Origin: Flavobacteriales bacterium
GTDB taxonomy: Bacteria; Bacteroidota; Bacteroidia; Flavobacteriales; UBA7312
Direction: 5' to 3'
DNA length: 5,463 bases
Assembly: GCA_002862585.1 (NCBI GenBank)
Contig: PKDP01000012.1
Span: 1 to 5,463, forward strand
Shown: in pieces, positions 3,742 through 5,463 of the stretch
How positions within the stretch are numbered: the first letter of the stretch is position 1
How the letters are laid out: each line of letters begins with the position of its first letter
Notes under the pieces: generated by a model
Database searches by the model: none
Told to the model about the DNA's origin: nothing
Seen by the model: only the letters and a program-made list of their open reading frames with translations
Made by a program: the position numbers and the translations under genes

Positions 3742-5463
3742 TTGAAAAAAGACCAAAGCAAACCCAAAGTATCGATAACTAAAGCTTTTACCACCATTAT
3801 ATGGCCCAGAAGAAAGCTCGTTCTTATAGGTCTACTGTTGATCGTAGTAAGCAAGATCGCAAGTTTTGTCGCGCCTCTTTCTCTTAAAATATTAATGGAT
3901 GAAATCATTCCAAACAAGGAGGTCGACCGCTTAAAAATATTAATAGCTGTAGTAGCTGTAGCCATTCTTATACAATCTATTACCTCATTTTTACTAACAA
4001 AAATTCTTTCAGTACAAGCCCAATACCTCATTGCTGAGTTAAGGATGCAGGTACAAAAGAAAATTCTAGGGTTACCGATACGGTTTTTTGATAACACCAA
4101 ATCTGGAGCCTTAGTTTCTAGGATTATGACAGACGTAGAAGGGGTTAGGAATTTAATAGGAACGGGCCTTGTACAATTGGTAGGTGGTACCATTACCGCT
4201 GTAGTTTCTTTGCTTCTTTTATTACAAATTAGTGTATCAATGACCTTATTTACGCTCATCCCATTGGCGATTTTCGCGGTTATAGCTTTAAAAGCATTTA
4301 AGGTCATTAGACCCATCTTTAGAGCTAGAGGAAAAATAAATGCAGAAGTAACGGGAAGGTTGACAGAAACTTTGGGAGGTATTCGGGTAATCAAGGGTTT
4401 TAATGCGGCAGAACAAGAGGCATTGGTTTTTGAGAAAGGTGTTCATGAACTATTCATCAATGTAAAGAAGAGTCTAACTGCTACAGCGTTTATGACCTCA
4501 TCTGCCACCTTTTTATTAGGCCTGGCCACCACAGGAATTATGGGTATTGGCGGGTATAAAATCATGATGGAATCTTTGACCTTAGGAGAGTTTCTAAGTT
4601 TCACCTTTTTATTGGGACTCATGATAGCGCCAATAGTTCAGATGAGTAATATCGGAAGTCAGCTTACTGAAGCCTTAGCTGGTTTAGACCGAACGGAGGA
4701 TCTCATGAACGAAACAGGCGAAGTAGATGACCCGAATCGGAATATTCGTCTAGAAAAGATAAAGGGAGCCATAACTTTTAATGAGGTTTCTTTTGCTTAC
4801 GAGGAGGAGAAAGATGTATTACACAACATTAACTTTAGTGCAGAAGTAGGAGAAACTATTGCCCTTGTCGGCACTTCAGGATCTGGAAAATCTACGATTG
4901 CTAGTTTAGTTGCCACCTTTATCAGTCCCGATCAAGGACAAGTTACCATAGATGGTCACCCACTTAGTAAAGTGACGCTAGAGAGTTATAGAAGACAATT
5001 GGGGGTAGTTTTACAAGACGAATTTCTATTCGAGGGTACAATTAAGGAGAACATTGTGTACGCGAGGCCTAATGCCTCAGATGAAAATATTTTAAAAGCT
5101 GTTAAGGCGGCTTATGTCGATGAATTTACCGATCGTTTTGACGATGGATTAGATACTTTAATTGGAGAACGAGGCGTTAAATTGTCGGGAGGACAAAGAC
5201 AAAGAATTGGAATTGCTCGGGCTTTGGCGCATGAACCCAATTTAATAATTGCAGATGAAGCTGTTTCAGCTTTGGATGTATCTATACAAGCTCAAGTTGT
5301 TAACTTGATGATGGAGCTGCAAGAAGAATTTGGCTTGTCCTATTTGTTTATTAGTCATGATATGGCTGTCATCGAACGTGTTTGTCATAGAGTTGCTGTA
5401 ATGTATTTAGGAGAGATTGTTGAAGTGGGAACTCGAAGACAAGTATTTGAAAATCCCAAACAT
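3742..5463 (+). CDS. ABC exporter half-transporter (TMD-NBD) whose NBD ends as a GsiA/OppF-type importer ATPase; chimeric, open at the window end
   Basis: 574 codons are visible, with no stop before the edge. Residues about 26-310 are a six-helix type IV exporter membrane domain (first helix about 26-45; RFFDNTKSGALVSRI and GRLTETLGGIRVIKGF are typical of MsbA/BmrA-like proteins). The nucleotide-binding domain follows: Walker A GTSGSGKST (377-385), Q-loop Gln-425, X-loop GERG (476-479), signature LSGGQ (481-485), Walker B LIIADE (501-506), D-loop SALD (509-512), H-loop His-539. All ATPase motifs are present. After QRQRI, however, the sequence (IIADEAVSALDVSIQAQVV, LSYLFISHDMAVIERV, VAVMYLGEIVEVG, VFENPKH) is that of a GsiA/DppF/OppF peptide-importer ATPase, not the DEATS-LD and AHRLSTI expected of exporters. 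Start: an in-frame TAA at 3709-3711 limits the N terminus and no ATG occurs before codon 52, which lies beyond helix 1. TTG 3742 gives the family-like LKKDQSKPKVS; TTG 3718 is the alternative. Substrate unknown. Confidence 0.85.
   Translation, partial: MKKDQSKPKVSITKAFTTIIWPRRKLVLIGLLLIVVSKIASFVAPLSLKILMDEIIPNKEVDRLKILIAVVAVAILIQSITSFLLTKILSVQAQYLIAELRMQVQKKILGLPIRFFDNTKSGALVSRIMTDVEGVRNLIGTGLVQLVGGTITAVVSLLLLLQISVSMTLFTLIPLAIFAVIALKAFKVIRPIFRARGKINAEVTGRLTETLGGIRVIKGFNAAEQEALVFEKGVHELFINVKKSLTATAFMTSSATFLLGLATTGIMGIGGYKIMMESLTLGEFLSFTFLLGLMIAPIVQMSNIGSQLTEALAGLDRTEDLMNETGEVDDPNRNIRLEKIKGAITFNEVSFAYEEEKDVLHNINFSAEVGETIALVGTSGSGKSTIASLVATFISPDQGQVTIDGHPLSKVTLESYRRQLGVVLQDEFLFEGTIKENIVYARPNASDENILKAVKAAYVDEFTDRFDDGLDTLIGERGVKLSGGQRQRIGIARALAHEPNLIIADEAVSALDVSIQAQVVNLMMELQEEFGLSYLFISHDMAVIERVCHRVAVMYLGEIVEVGTRRQVFENPKH

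Noticed and set aside
3895..3897. First ATG of the ABC gene as the start codon
   Set aside because: Starting here would delete the first transmembrane helix, while the upstream in-frame sequence from 3742 reads as normal family N terminus.
3723..4394. 223-codon minus-strand reading frame
   Set aside because: It is antisense to the ABC transporter membrane domain, whose plus-strand translation has clear family motifs; the antisense product has none.

Overview
The window looks like chromosomal DNA from a member of the Bacteroidota, most likely a marine-type Flavobacteriaceae. This rests on the AT-rich sequence, the absence of Shine-Dalgarno motifs in front of A-rich starts, promoter -7 elements of the TAnnTTTG type, a secreted FAS1 protein with a short C-terminal tail resembling type IX secretion (T9SS) sorting signals, and a Bacteroidota-style short Crp/Fnr regulator. 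The assignment is made from family resemblance and recall, not from a database search.

Layout. Positions 1-160 hold the first copy of a repeat of about 160 bp that carries a strong rightward intrinsic terminator. A secreted fasciclin-domain protein follows (248-892, +) and ends at a bidirectional terminator (914-941). Three leftward genes come next: a Crp/Fnr-type regulator (3155-2580), then a Hsp31/HchA-like DJ-1 superfamily protein (2504-1650), then an NfsB-like nitroreductase (1645-1013). The last two are 4 bp apart and form an operon. The 75 bp gap between regulator and operon holds a good -7 element and a perfect 6-4-6 palindrome centred about 42 bp upstream of the predicted transcription start, which fits a Crp/Fnr-type operator. 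The second repeat copy lies at 3287-3445. It is followed by a leftward terminator and a decayed leftward reading frame (3503-3661) with an in-frame stop. From 3742 to the right edge runs an ABC transporter gene that is open at the window end.

How the parts fit. Regulator, HchA-like protein and nitroreductase form a plausible stress-response module for reactive carbonyls and electrophiles, controlled by the adjacent regulator. The fasciclin gene is an independent surface or secreted protein. The module plus the fasciclin gene are bracketed by the two direct repeats, so the 3.3 kb between equivalent repeat points could be deleted or duplicated by recombination.

The most striking observation is in the ABC gene. 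Up to the LSGGQRQRI signature it is a typical type IV exporter half-transporter, with six transmembrane segments followed by a nucleotide-binding domain. Everything after the signature reads as the C-terminal part of a GsiA/DppF/OppF-type peptide-importer ATPase. Either this is a real in-frame chimera or two genes were joined wrongly during assembly across a short conserved sequence. The second explanation deserves serious weight. I found no tRNA, rRNA, CRISPR array or intact insertion sequence.
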